Positions 9,964-18,679 of a stretch of DNA of 64,000 bases are shown here, one piece after another. Position 1 is the first letter of the stretch; every line of letters begins with the position of its first letter. The position numbers and the translations under genes are program-made. The notes beneath the pieces were generated by a model, which saw nothing but the letters and a program-made list of their open reading frames with translations, was not told the origin of the DNA and did not search any database. Source of the DNA: Succinivibrionaceae bacterium (GTDB taxonomy: Bacteria; Pseudomonadota; Gammaproteobacteria; Enterobacterales; Succinivibrionaceae); contig JAEEOK010000117.1 of NCBI GenBank assembly GCA_016284235.1, positions 34,072 through 98,071 of the forward strand. Direction: 5' to 3'.

Positions 9964-10920
9964 ATGGATTTAAATTTCTTGGATTTCGAACAGAAAATTG
10001 CTGAGCTGATTGCGCAGACCAATGAACTCAAAAGGGTAAGCGAGTCCAACGGCGGTGAAGTCGATCTGTCAAAAACCATAAGTTCTCTTGAGCATGCAAC
10101 GGATAAGCTTACTAAGGAAGTATTTTCAAATCTGGGAGCATGGCAGATTTCCCGATTGTCGCGTCATCCTATGCGTCCGTATTCTCTGGATTATATAAGT
10201 CGTATATTTACTGAATTTGACGAACTCTGCGGAGATCGTAATTTCTCTGATGATCAGGCTATTGTTGGCGGTACTGCAAGAATTGACGGCAAACCATGTA
10301 TGGTTATAGGCCATCAGAAGGGCAGGGATACCCAGGAAAAAATCAAACGCAACTTCGGAATGCCTCGCCCTGAGGGTTACCGCAAGGCTCTCCGCCTGAT
10401 GCGTCTTGCTGAACGTTTTCATATGCCGATCTTTACATTTATTGATACCCCGGGTGCATATCCCGGAGTCGGAGCCGAAGAGCGCGGTCAGGCTGAGGCA
10501 ATAGCTAAAAATCTGAAGATAATGAGTGCATTGAAAGTTCCTGTTGTCTGTACGGTTATCGGTGAAGGAGGATCCGGCGGAGCTCTCGCCATAGGCGTTG
10601 GTGACAGAGTGAATATGATGCAGTATTCCACATACTCGGTTATTTCTCCTGAAGGTTGTGCTTCCATTCTCTGGAAGAGTGCCGACAAGGCATCAACGGC
10701 GGCTGAAGCCATGAATATTACAGCTGACAAACTCCTTTCTCTTAAACTCATCGATAATGTGGTTGAGGAGCCTCTTGGAGGTGCTCACCGCGATTACGAT
10801 AAAGCGGCGGAAAATCTTAAGGTACGCATCCTTGCCGATCTGGATGAATTGTCAGCTTTGTCTGCAGATGAACTGCTGGAGCATAGATTTAATCGTCTGA
10901 TGTCCTACGGTTACTGCTGA
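9964..10920 (+). CDS. accA: acetyl-CoA carboxylase carboxyltransferase subunit alpha
   Basis: AccA with AccD moves the carboxyl group from carboxybiotin to acetyl-CoA, giving malonyl-CoA for fatty acid synthesis. The length of 318 residues matches E. coli (319). Blocks such as [18 protein letters not shown] and [15 protein letters not shown], which form the CoA and oxyanion sites, are intact. AGGATGAG precedes the ATG. The gene has its own promoter and is followed six bases later by tilS. Confidence 0.97.
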   Translation: MDLNFLDFEQKIAELIAQTNELKRVSESNGGEVDLSKTISSLEHATDKLTKEVFSNLGAWQISRLSRHPMRPYSLDYISRIFTEFDELCGDRNFSDDQAIVGGTARIDGKPCMVIGHQKGRDTQEKIKRNFGMPRPEGYRKALRLMRLAERFHMPIFTFIDTPGAYPGVGAEERGQAEAIAKNLKIMSALKVPVVCTVIGEGGSGGALAIGVGDRVNMMQYSTYSVISPEGCASILWKSADKASTAAEAMNITADKLLSLKLIDNVVEEPLGGAHRDYDKAAENLKVRILADLDELSALSADELLEHRFNRLMSYGYC

Positions 10921-10926
10921 TAATCA

Positions 10927-12252
10927 ATGAAACCTTCATCATGCACAGTCTCTCTTGAGCAGCGTTTCAGAGAGGCTTTTTTGTATCTTGATCCTGCTCC
11001 GCGCCATGGTGTTATTGCATTGTCCGGCGGTGCTGATTCTGTGGTTCTTGCCTGGCTTCTTACGCATTTAAAATCTCTCTTTTCTGATGACTTCATGCTC
11101 GAGGCTGTGTATGTTCATCACGGTATCAGTTCTCATGCCGATGAGTGGGCACAGTTCTGTTCATCATATGCCGCCTCTCTTGGCATACCTTTCACCTGTG
11201 AAAGGGTAAAACTTGATTATTCAAATGGAGACGGCGTGGAGGCAGCCGCACGCAGAGCAAGATATGAGGTTCTTGGCAGGCATATGAGAGGATCAGAATC
11301 TGTTCTTTTTACTGCTCATCATGCCAATGATCAGGCAGAAACATTTATGCTGGCGCTGAAAAGAGGTTCCGGACTTCCAGGACTTGCCTCCATGCAGACC
11401 GTAAGAGATTTTGCTGGAGGCAGACTTTTCCGTCCAATGCTTAAAATCAGCCGTTCTGACATAGAACAATTTGCCTTGGAGCATGATCTTTCGTATGTTA
11501 CTGATGATTCCAATGCTGATGAGCATTATGATCGTAATTTTCTCCGCCACCGGATTATTCCTCTCCTTCAGGAGCGGTTTCCAGGTTTTCTTGATATGGT
11601 CGGATACAGTGCCGGTTATATAGCTGAAGCCGATATGATAGTATCCCAGGTGGCTGAATCTGATTTTTCCGCCTGTCGTCTCACTGATTCCTCACTCAGA
11701 ATTTCAGAACTTTCAAGTCTTTCTGCTCCAAGGGCGGCAAATGTGCTGCGGTACCTGTGGCACAGGGTGACCGGATCATATCCGTCGCGCAGCCTTATAA
11801 AAAGTGTGCTGAATGAAATTATTCCCGCACGGTGCGACGCCAGTCCGTGTTTTGTCGAGGACGGTTATTCATGCAGAAGGTTCAGGGACGGTGTCTATGT
11901 CGTCAGGGAGCAGGAGCAGTCTTATAAAGGCCGGATCAGAGTTGAAACCGGATGCATTTTTGAATTAGGAGGGCATCACTGGATCCTGGAGCAGTCTTCT
12001 GGCTGCGGTTTTGCCGAACTGCCTGAATACCTGTCTTTTGATTATCCTTTCAGCACAGTTCTTCATCCTTATACAAGACAGCACAGCAGAAGTCTTAAGA
12101 AGATTTTTTCAGAACTCAACATACCTGTGTGGGAGAGAACAGGCATACCTCTTGTTGTTTCAAAGGACGCTGTGCTGGGAATATTTCCGGAACTTCCAAA
12201 TCGATCGTGCTTTACAGGCGAGAACGGGTATATATTCAGACGTCTTGACTGA
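10927..12252 (+). CDS. tilS: tRNA(Ile)-lysidine synthetase TilS
   Basis: TilS converts cytidine 34 of the CAU anticodon of one isoleucine tRNA to lysidine, using ATP and lysine, so that it reads AUA. The PP-loop motif SGGADS is at residues 33-38, and the LFTAHHANDQAETF block fits the family. The C-terminal third is the substrate-binding region of the long proteobacterial form (441 residues, 432 in E. coli). It follows accA by six bases, the usual arrangement in gammaproteobacteria, and ends at a terminator. Confidence 0.93.
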   Translation: MKPSSCTVSLEQRFREAFLYLDPAPRHGVIALSGGADSVVLAWLLTHLKSLFSDDFMLEAVYVHHGISSHADEWAQFCSSYAASLGIPFTCERVKLDYSNGDGVEAAARRARYEVLGRHMRGSESVLFTAHHANDQAETFMLALKRGSGLPGLASMQTVRDFAGGRLFRPMLKISRSDIEQFALEHDLSYVTDDSNADEHYDRNFLRHRIIPLLQERFPGFLDMVGYSAGYIAEADMIVSQVAESDFSACRLTDSSLRISELSSLSAPRAANVLRYLWHRVTGSYPSRSLIKSVLNEIIPARCDASPCFVEDGYSCRRFRDGVYVVREQEQSYKGRIRVETGCIFELGGHHWILEQSSGCGFAELPEYLSFDYPFSTVLHPYTRQHSRSLKKIFSELNIPVWERTGIPLVVSKDAVLGIFPELPNRSCFTGENGYIFRRLD

Positions 12253-12271
12253 GACCAGCGATTTATCCGGC

Positions 12272-12306
12272 ATATAACCAGACATCAGCAGTTATATTTT
12301 GTTTTA
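12272..12306 (+). terminator. terminator after tilS
   Basis: ATATAAC at 12272-12278 pairs with GTTATAT at 12291-12297 across a 12-base loop, followed by TTTTGTTTT. It lies 20 bases after the tilS stop. Confidence 0.6.
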
Positions 12307-12524
12307 ATTATCTGATCAACGGCTTCTTCTGATATTCTTACTCTGTCATCCGGTTCTACTGCTGCTAATTTTCAACTCTTAGAACTGCTATTTCGGTTTT
12401 GGCTTTAGACAGCAGAACCAAATCTGCAAAACTTTCACCGGATTCCATGTTTGATTTGTGATCCTTTATGATAGAGGCACTGTTTGTTAGAAGTCCGTTC
12501 ATGAAGCAGGTTTTTACTGCACTA

Positions 12525-12560
12525 TAAAAAAAAGAAAGTGCATCGGCATAACCAATGCAC
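12525..12560 (-). terminator. terminator for the rsmB-like operon (minus strand)
   Basis: Read on the minus strand, GTGCAT at 12560-12555 pairs with ATGCAC at 12543-12538 and is followed by a T-rich tract to 12525. It lies about 120 bases past the stop of the methyltransferase gene. The 12253-12679 spacer between the two convergent operons otherwise holds no convincing gene. Confidence 0.6.
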
Positions 12561-12679
12561 AAACAAAATCTCAATGAGCAAAATTTCCACTAACATATGT
12601 TTAGAGTGTGTTTTTTTCAAAAAGTTCCATAAAAAATATAATTTGATAAAAACTTATCCAACTTATGTTTTAATCACGC

Positions 12680-13900
12680 CTATCCGAGCCTGATAAGTCG
12701 GGCCATATAGAATCCGTCAAATCCCGTCTCAGACGGATAGACAGTCCGTTGCTCCTCCAGTTTGTATTCGTCAGGATGATTCTTCAAAAAGTTTCTTATC
12801 TGAAGCTCGTTTTCAACCGGCATTATGGAGCAGGTTGAATAGACCAGCTTCCCGCCGGTTTTTACCATCTTTGAATAATTTTCAAGTATTTCCGCCTGGG
12901 TGGCATACAGTGCATTCAGACGGGATGCTGTATCAGACCATTTTATATCAGGATTTCTTTTTAGTACGCCAAGGCCCGAGCATGGAACATCAAGCAGTAC
13001 GCGATCTGCAGAGCCGTGCAGGCGTTTAATAACCTTGCTGGAGTCTATCAGCCTTGTTTCAATGTTGAATGCACCTCCTCTCTTGGCTCTCTGCTTAAGA
13101 TTTTTCAGCTTCCATTCAGCAACATCCATGGCTATGATTGTGCCCTTTCCCTTTGTCAGAGCAGCAAGATGCATTGTTTTACCGCCGGCACCGCTGCATG
13201 CGTCGATTATTCTCATTCCGGGGTGAACATCAAGAAACGGTGCTATGAGCTGAGAACCTGCATCCTGTTGTTCAAAAAAACCGTTGGCAAAAGCATTCAT
13301 TTTAAAAAGGGATGCGTCAGACAGTATTTCAAGTGCGGTTGGTACTCCTTCAACATCTCTGGTGTTGACATTTGAGCGCAGAAGCGTTCTGACAAGCTCT
13401 TCCTTTGTTGTTTTAAGAGTGTTTACTCTGATGAACCTTTTGGGTGCGTCTGCCAGTGCATGACGCTCTGCCGGCCATCTTTCTCCAAGTTCATAATCTC
13501 CGTGAACTTCAAGCCACTCGGGACAGCCGTCAAGCAGAGGCTTATTCTTTTTCAGATCCTTGTTTCTTACACGTACTTCATTGACATTCAAAGGAGGTGT
13601 TCTTGCACCTTCCGTCTGATGCAGATTGTTGATTATGTGCCATACATGTACCAGATTATCAATGTTGGTCGCCGATTCTGTCTGTTTTACCTTTATATCA
13701 AGAAGTTTGAGAAAATAATTCAGTCGACGCATGATGTCGCCTACGACCCTTGTTATAAGAGCCTGTTCCCTGTTGCAGACGTTTACCTTGTGAAAGAAAA
13801 TTGAATATGATTCATCTATGCTTTTATCTTCATGAAGAATGGCATGGAGTACTGATGTTGCCAGTCGGAACTGGAAAGGTGTAAGAGTATTTATTTTCAT
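12680..13900 (-). CDS. RsmB/NOP2-family RNA 5-methylcytosine methyltransferase
   Basis: This 406-residue SAM-dependent enzyme belongs to the RsmB/NOP family, which methylates cytosine C5 in rRNA. An N-terminal NusB-like helical region (about 1-90) precedes a Rossmann fold with the SAM motif DACSGAGGKT. The two family cysteines are present in DVPCSGLG and STCSIMPVEN. The architecture resembles RsmB, which modifies 16S rRNA C967. It is the last gene of alaA-yfbR-rsmB, with 18 bases to yfbR. In E. coli rsmB lies next to fmt, not here, so orthology is likely but not certain. Confidence 0.85.
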   Translation of the reverse strand: MKINTLTPFQFRLATSVLHAILHEDKSIDESYSIFFHKVNVCNREQALITRVVGDIMRRLNYFLKLLDIKVKQTESATNIDNLVHVWHIINNLHQTEGARTPPLNVNEVRVRNKDLKKNKPLLDGCPEWLEVHGDYELGERWPAERHALADAPKRFIRVNTLKTTKEELVRTLLRSNVNTRDVEGVPTALEILSDASLFKMNAFANGFFEQQDAGSQLIAPFLDVHPGMRIIDACSGAGGKTMHLAALTKGKGTIIAMDVAEWKLKNLKQRAKRGGAFNIETRLIDSSKVIKRLHGSADRVLLDVPCSGLGVLKRNPDIKWSDTASRLNALYATQAEILENYSKMVKTGGKLVYSTCSIMPVENELQIRNFLKNHPDEYKLEEQRTVYPSETGFDGFYMARLIRLG

Positions 13901-13918
13901 ATGAAAGCTTTGTCAGGA

Positions 13919-14518
13919 TCAGAATGTAATTTCGTCAAGAGTTTTGGAAAAACTGGGCAGAAAAACATCTTCAAAATATTTTATTGCAGGTGATTTTGCT
14001 GCTCTTTCGTCAAGAGAGGCGCGAAGCCTTTCCGATGCTGCAGAGAATTCGGTATTGTTGGCTTTGATTTCTGTCATGCATTTTATATATGCACACATTG
14101 TATCAGCGTCCTTGACGATCCTCATAACGCGCTCATCGGCTCCGCTTCCTGTTATTATGCCTCTGAATGTATCTCTAAACTCCTCCGGCAGCATGGCGAT
14201 AAGTTTTTCCTCTGCCATTATCTCGAGTTTTTTGTACTCTTTGGCAATGTCTCTGTTCTGATATTTGACCGGAGTCGGCAGATCACCGGTAAATACCTCC
14301 GGGGCGTCATGGTATAAGGCTACAACGGCAGCCGCTGAGGCATCAATGTCTGAACCGGTCAGTTTATTTTCTATGAGGGCCATCATGTGGGCAATCATGG
14401 CTACCTGGAGACTGTGCTCCGCTATATTTTCGGTGCTGACATTTCGCATCAGCGCCCACCTGCCAATCAGAGACATTCTGGCAAGCTGTGCAAAAAAATG
14501 GCTTTTTTCCTTATTCAT
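13919..14518 (-). CDS. yfbR: 5'-deoxynucleotidase YfbR
   Basis: YfbR is an HD-domain phosphohydrolase that dephosphorylates deoxyribonucleoside 5'-monophosphates and helps balance dNTP pools. The metal ligands are visible: His35 in AEHSLQVA and the His70-Asp71 pair in LYHDAPEVFTGDLPTPVKY, a stretch typical of YfbR. The length of 199 residues equals that of E. coli. It lies five bases downstream of alaA, the same neighbour as in E. coli (yfbQ-yfbR), which supports the assignment. Confidence 0.93.
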   Translation of the reverse strand: MNKEKSHFFAQLARMSLIGRWALMRNVSTENIAEHSLQVAMIAHMMALIENKLTGSDIDASAAAVVALYHDAPEVFTGDLPTPVKYQNRDIAKEYKKLEIMAEEKLIAMLPEEFRDTFRGIITGSGADERVMRIVKDADTMCAYIKCMTEIKANNTEFSAASERLRASLDERAAKSPAIKYFEDVFLPSFSKTLDEITF

Positions 14519-14523
14519 ATCTT

Positions 14524-15735
14524 TTATTGATGATAGGTTTTCAGAAAATGAGCAAATCTTGATGCCGCATCTTTAAGAATTTCCTCATTAGGAATAAACG
14601 TGACTCTGAAATGATCCGGTCTTGACCAGTTGAAACCGGTTCCCTGGACAATCAGGAGATGCTCCTGTCTGAGCAGATCGAGCACCATTTTCCCGTCATC
14701 CTTGATGTTGTACTTCTTTATGTCAATTTTCGGGAACATATAAAGAGCGGCCTTCGGCTTTACTGCAGTGATACCCGGTATTTGCGTGAAAAGATCATAA
14801 ACGAGATCTCTCTGTCTTCTGAGTTTTCCTCCGGGAACTATCAGCTCATTGATTGACTGATATCCGCCGAGAGCTGTCGGAATTGCCATCTGGAATGGAA
14901 CATTGGCACAAAGACGCATGGTGGCAAGCAGCTCCAGACCGCTGATGTATCCAGCCGCCTTGTTTTTCGGTCCGCTGACCACCATCCAGCCCTGTCTGAA
15001 ACCGCAGGCACGGTATGCCTTGGACAGTCCGTTGAAGGTTATGGTTAGAACATCGTCGCTGAGTGTGCACAGACTGCGATGTGCTGTATCATCATAGAGA
15101 ATCTTGTCATATATTTCATCTGCATAAATAATCAGATCATGCTGCCTTGCAACCTCTATGATTTCAAGAAGTATGTCGGTGCTGTACACGGCTCCTGTCG
15201 GATTGTTAGGATTGATGAGGATGATACCCCGGGTTCTTGATGTTATTTTCTTTTTGATGTCGGCAACATCAGGAAACCATCCCTGCTGCTCGTCACAGAT
15301 ATAGTGAACAGCCTTGCCTCCTGCAAGGTTTACTGCAGCAGTCCACAGCGGATAGTCCGGTGCCGGTACAAGCATTTCATCGCCGTTGTTGAGAAGTGCC
15401 TGCATTGACTGAACAATAAGTTCTGAACATCCGTTGCCGATAAAGACATCGTTGACATCCACATCCCGGAGTCCCTTCTGCTGATAGTGCTGAACAATAG
15501 CCTTGCGGGCGGTGAACAGTCCCTTTGAATCACAGTAACCCTGATTCTGCGGAAGATTGACGATAACATCCTTCACTATTTCTTCCGGAGCGTCAAAGCC
15601 GAAAGGCGCCAGGTTTCCGATATTAAGCTTAAGAATGCGGTGTCCTTCCTCTTCCAGTCTCCTGGCTTCCTGATGTACGCTTCCTCTTATGTCGTAGCAT
15701 ACATTGTCTAATTTATGAGCTTTATCTATAAACAT
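14524..15735 (-). CDS. alaA: alanine aminotransferase AlaA
   Basis: AlaA is a class I PLP aminotransferase that makes alanine from pyruvate and glutamate. The 403 residues carry the PLP-binding region with the Schiff-base lysine in GLSKAYRACGFRQGW, the NPNNPTG motif and the YADEIYD block. A ribosome site (AAAGG) precedes the ATG. It heads the minus-strand operon with yfbR and the RNA methyltransferase, and the alaA-yfbR order is conserved in Enterobacterales. Confidence 0.93.
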   Translation of the reverse strand: MFIDKAHKLDNVCYDIRGSVHQEARRLEEEGHRILKLNIGNLAPFGFDAPEEIVKDVIVNLPQNQGYCDSKGLFTARKAIVQHYQQKGLRDVDVNDVFIGNGCSELIVQSMQALLNNGDEMLVPAPDYPLWTAAVNLAGGKAVHYICDEQQGWFPDVADIKKKITSRTRGIILINPNNPTGAVYSTDILLEIIEVARQHDLIIYADEIYDKILYDDTAHRSLCTLSDDVLTITFNGLSKAYRACGFRQGWMVVSGPKNKAAGYISGLELLATMRLCANVPFQMAIPTALGGYQSINELIVPGGKLRRQRDLVYDLFTQIPGITAVKPKAALYMFPKIDIKKYNIKDDGKMVLDLLRQEHLLIVQGTGFNWSRPDHFRVTFIPNEEILKDAASRFAHFLKTYHQ

Positions 15736-15906
15736 TTTTTATAACCTTTCGTATGACCGTGTCTATGTAAAACGAGTCTGTGTCCTTTCCTTTGATTATA
15801 TCACGTGAGCATTGCATATTTTCCGTCCGGTTGAACTTTTGCTGGTGAAACTGTATTGCATACCCTTTACCGCATTCCTGCTCTGAGCATTCCGGACAGA
15901 ACTGCT

Positions 15907-17574
15907 TTACTGCCTGAAAACCGGAGTTTTCTCTTCTCTTAAGTATTCAAGAAGATTCCGCTCATATTCAAAATGAGGAAGAAGTTTATTTTCATCATTC
16001 ATCAGTTTGTACTCCGCCGTGTCAGGAGAATAGTCATTGGTAAAAACAACAAAAGGTACGAGGTTGTTGTTTACCGTTTTTACATAGCCTGCGAGGTTTC
16101 GGACATGTCTGATGGTTCCTGTTTTTGCAATGATATTTCCTTTGAGAGGAGGCTTTATCACGCTGGCTCTTTTCAGCATTGTACCGCTTTCTCCTGAAAC
16201 AGGAAGCAGATCGAGAATATGAAGTCTGCTGTCATTGTTTTTTATGTACTTCAATACCTGAAGCATGGTGCTGACTGTGATCAGATTGTATGATGACAGT
16301 CCGCTGCCGTCATATAGATCCGCACCTGCGAACTGTATACCGGCCTTTTCTTTCAGAATGCCTTTTACACCCTGCGCTGCGCTGTATATGGTAACCGGTT
16401 TTTTCAGATAGGATCTGGCAGCGGCTGCGGCAATTGCTTCAGCATAGAGGTTGTCGGAAAATTTGAGCATATGCTTTACCATGACCGGAAGTTCTGCCGA
16501 AACCGAGGTATCAAGAACAGTAAAACCATCGACCGGTCTGCTGGAGAAATCGATTTTTCCGGTATATGAAATGCCTACTTTTCTCATGGCAAGGCGGATA
16601 ATATCCTTTGCCCAGAGTTTCGGATCCTGCACGGCAAATTTGAAATTCTGCAGATAAGTGCGTCTGCGGTTGAGTTCTTCATTAAAGCATCCTGTTACTC
16701 TGTACGTATTGTCGATAGACGGTTCAACAATAAGAGGACAGCTGCCGTCAGCTATATCCTGTTTCGGTTTCGGCTCGACGTCGAATGCTATTTTAACAGG
16801 CTGATACTCTGTCAGCATCGGCTGTGAGAAGGTCCTTGCCCCCCTGTTAAGATTTGCTTTTGTTATTACGCAGTTGTGATCAATTATTATTCCGCCGGCT
16901 GGTGCGGCAAAGCACAGAGTAAGATCCTCCCATGGCCATCCGGCTCCTCTGGTGTATCCCTTAAAAACGCTTGAATTTATAATGATGTCGCCCTTAATTT
17001 TTCTGACACCGCTATCTTTCAGATTCTGGAACATTTTTACCAGTTTTTCAGATGTGAATGTCGGATCTCCGGAAAATTCAATAATCAGATTACCGTCGAT
17101 GATGCCGTTGCTTTGCTGCTTTCTTGCATTTTTGGCGTCTGTTCTGATACTGGTCTTGAATCTGTATCCGCTGCCTAGCTGAGTAAGTGCAGCTGCTGCT
17201 GTAAGAACCTTCATGGTGGATGCCGGCGACATCAGACGGTTTAGATTTCTGCCGCCATCCTGCTTTCCCGGAAGTGACCATGCGGAGCCTACAAGACTGC
17301 CGTTGGCTGTTCTGATAGGAGATGGTGCCGGAACTGTCTGTGTTTCTTTGATCTTTGTATTCTGATTTGATCGTGAATGGACCTGAACATTCTGATTTGA
17401 TCGCGAATGGCCCCGAGCACTCTGATTTGTCCGTGAATGGACCTGAGTACTGTGCGGTTTTGCTGAAACACTGTGATTTCTGCTGACAGTCCGGGCATCA
17501 GTTATGCTGATACCGCTGGTTATCAGTCCTGCAATAATTGCGGTTACGGTTAATATTTTACGGTATGAATTCAT
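15907..17574 (-). CDS. dacB: D-alanyl-D-alanine carboxypeptidase/endopeptidase (PBP4)
   Basis: PBP4 is a periplasmic low-molecular-weight penicillin-binding protein that trims and opens peptidoglycan cross-links. A signal peptide covers about residues 1-27. The three active-site motifs are S119-T-M-K122, S373-D-N and K484-T-G. It has 555 residues, about 78 more than in E. coli. Most of the excess is an N-terminal linker (about 30-95) with three near-identical 10-residue units rich in His, Ser, Arg, Asn and Gln, encoded by a 30-bp tandem repeat. No good ribosome site precedes the ATG. The gene stands alone on the minus strand. Confidence 0.93.
   Translation of the reverse strand: MNSYRKILTVTAIIAGLITSGISITDARTVSRNHSVSAKPHSTQVHSRTNQSARGHSRSNQNVQVHSRSNQNTKIKETQTVPAPSPIRTANGSLVGSAWSLPGKQDGGRNLNRLMSPASTMKVLTAAAALTQLGSGYRFKTSIRTDAKNARKQQSNGIIDGNLIIEFSGDPTFTSEKLVKMFQNLKDSGVRKIKGDIIINSSVFKGYTRGAGWPWEDLTLCFAAPAGGIIIDHNCVITKANLNRGARTFSQPMLTEYQPVKIAFDVEPKPKQDIADGSCPLIVEPSIDNTYRVTGCFNEELNRRRTYLQNFKFAVQDPKLWAKDIIRLAMRKVGISYTGKIDFSSRPVDGFTVLDTSVSAELPVMVKHMLKFSDNLYAEAIAAAAARSYLKKPVTIYSAAQGVKGILKEKAGIQFAGADLYDGSGLSSYNLITVSTMLQVLKYIKNNDSRLHILDLLPVSGESGTMLKRASVIKPPLKGNIIAKTGTIRHVRNLAGYVKTVNNNLVPFVVFTNDYSPDTAEYKLMNDENKLLPHFEYERNLLEYLREEKTPVFRQ
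17361..17450 (-). repeat. three 30-bp tandem repeats within dacB
   Basis: Three exact-length units begin with TCTGATTTG at 17361, 17391 and 17421. They differ at a handful of positions, and each encodes ten residues of the form HSRSNQN-x3. They keep frame, so copy-number change would alter only the linker length of PBP4. Confidence 0.85.
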
Positions 17575-17698
17575 GATTTTCTGTTAATTTAACTTTTGGA
17601 ACTTATCTAAATCTGTCACATTCCAGGTAAAGACCGGGGATATGCAACCTGCCGCTAATCTGATCATTTCTGTTAGGTCGTACTGCAGGGCTAAGCAG

Positions 17699-18088
17699 TC
17701 ACCCGTCTCTGATTTTGAAGCTATGGCTGCTGATACAGCGGCATGAACTCTTAATCACAGGAACTCTTGACTCATCTATCGTGACAGCGGATTTGAACTT
17801 TGCCGGTTTTTCATTCCTGCCTGAGACACTGTCCTGACGTACGTTTTTACTGCTTATGCTGATGATGCTTTCTGCTCCACGAATACTCTGTATTGTCAGA
17901 GCTGACGGCAGATTATTCTTTGCATCGGTCGATGTGTGCTTACTGCCGGATGAACCCTTTACGGCATTAGAAACCATGCTGTTTACAGTATTGATATACT
18001 TGTTCACAGCATCGACAGTAGGATTTTTATGATCACCTGTCATATGAATTTTTATTGTTTCCGATAGCCGCATAATTGATGCCTGCAC
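17699..18088 (-). CDS. possible hypothetical protein, low support
   Basis: This 129-residue frame begins with GTG and has no clear ribosome site. It is rich in Ser, Lys and Asn, with no hydrophobic segment or motif that I recognise. It lies on the same strand as its neighbours, between the chemoreceptor gene and dacB, in a 1.1-kb stretch that would otherwise be empty. It may be a real small gene, a decayed one, or chance. Confidence 0.25.
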   Translation of the reverse strand: MQASIMRLSETIKIHMTGDHKNPTVDAVNKYINTVNSMVSNAVKGSSGSKHTSTDAKNNLPSALTIQSIRGAESIISISSKNVRQDSVSGRNEKPAKFKSAVTIDESRVPVIKSSCRCISSHSFKIRDG

Positions 18089-18679
18089 GCTTTCTGATTT
18101 TCTGTTTATTGTTTATTTGTCAGCCGGTGTGTGCCGCTTTCTGTACTGACAAAAAAACTGTTTGTCCAAAGAATCGGCAGCGTTGTTTAAACCGGGAAAA
18201 TTATGTCTCGGATTTTTGAAAACAAATCTTACATGCTCAACTGTTCTTTGTGTTCTGAGCTGTGGTCTGCATGCACATATTCAGGCATGATTATCTTTTC
18301 GCAAAATATTTGCCTTATAGCCTCACTGTTTTAGGCGGTATCCGGTATTTATTTTGCGGAATTGAAATTCAGCGGCTGAACCGCTGTTTAATCCGAGCTG
18401 TCAGTTCAGACACGTAGCATAGTTTCATCAGCACCCAGAAGTATGAAAGCTTCGCCAATGCCAGACAGTATAATACCACACACTAGAATATCTGAAAAAT
18501 ACAGCAGGTACGGGAGACTGCAATTCTGCCGTACTGCCGGGGCAGGATGAATCTGGATTATACAAAAGGTAGGTAGAAACGACACCCGCATCAGCCGACT
18601 TCTGCGTTTTTATTCGCGTCAAAGCATAAATCTATTCTGATGCGGTATTTTTGACTGATTCTAACAGTATGGTTCAAAA
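18089..18679. other. gene-free stretch with a long inverted repeat
   Basis: No credible gene is visible. CCGCATCAG at 18586-18594 is the perfect complement of CTGATGCGG at 18637-18645, 42 bases apart, just past the chemoreceptor stop on the minus strand. A second small hairpin (CAGCGG/CCGCTG) lies near 18371-18387. Neither is followed by a T run. Confidence 0.45.

Noticed and set aside
12365..12574. A 69-codon minus-strand frame between tilS and the RNA methyltransferase.
   Set aside because: It spans the terminator of the methyltransferase operon and resembles no protein that I know.
17361..17450. Three regular 30-bp repeats could suggest a CRISPR fragment.
   Set aside because: They abut with no spacers and lie in frame inside dacB, so they are a coding tandem repeat.
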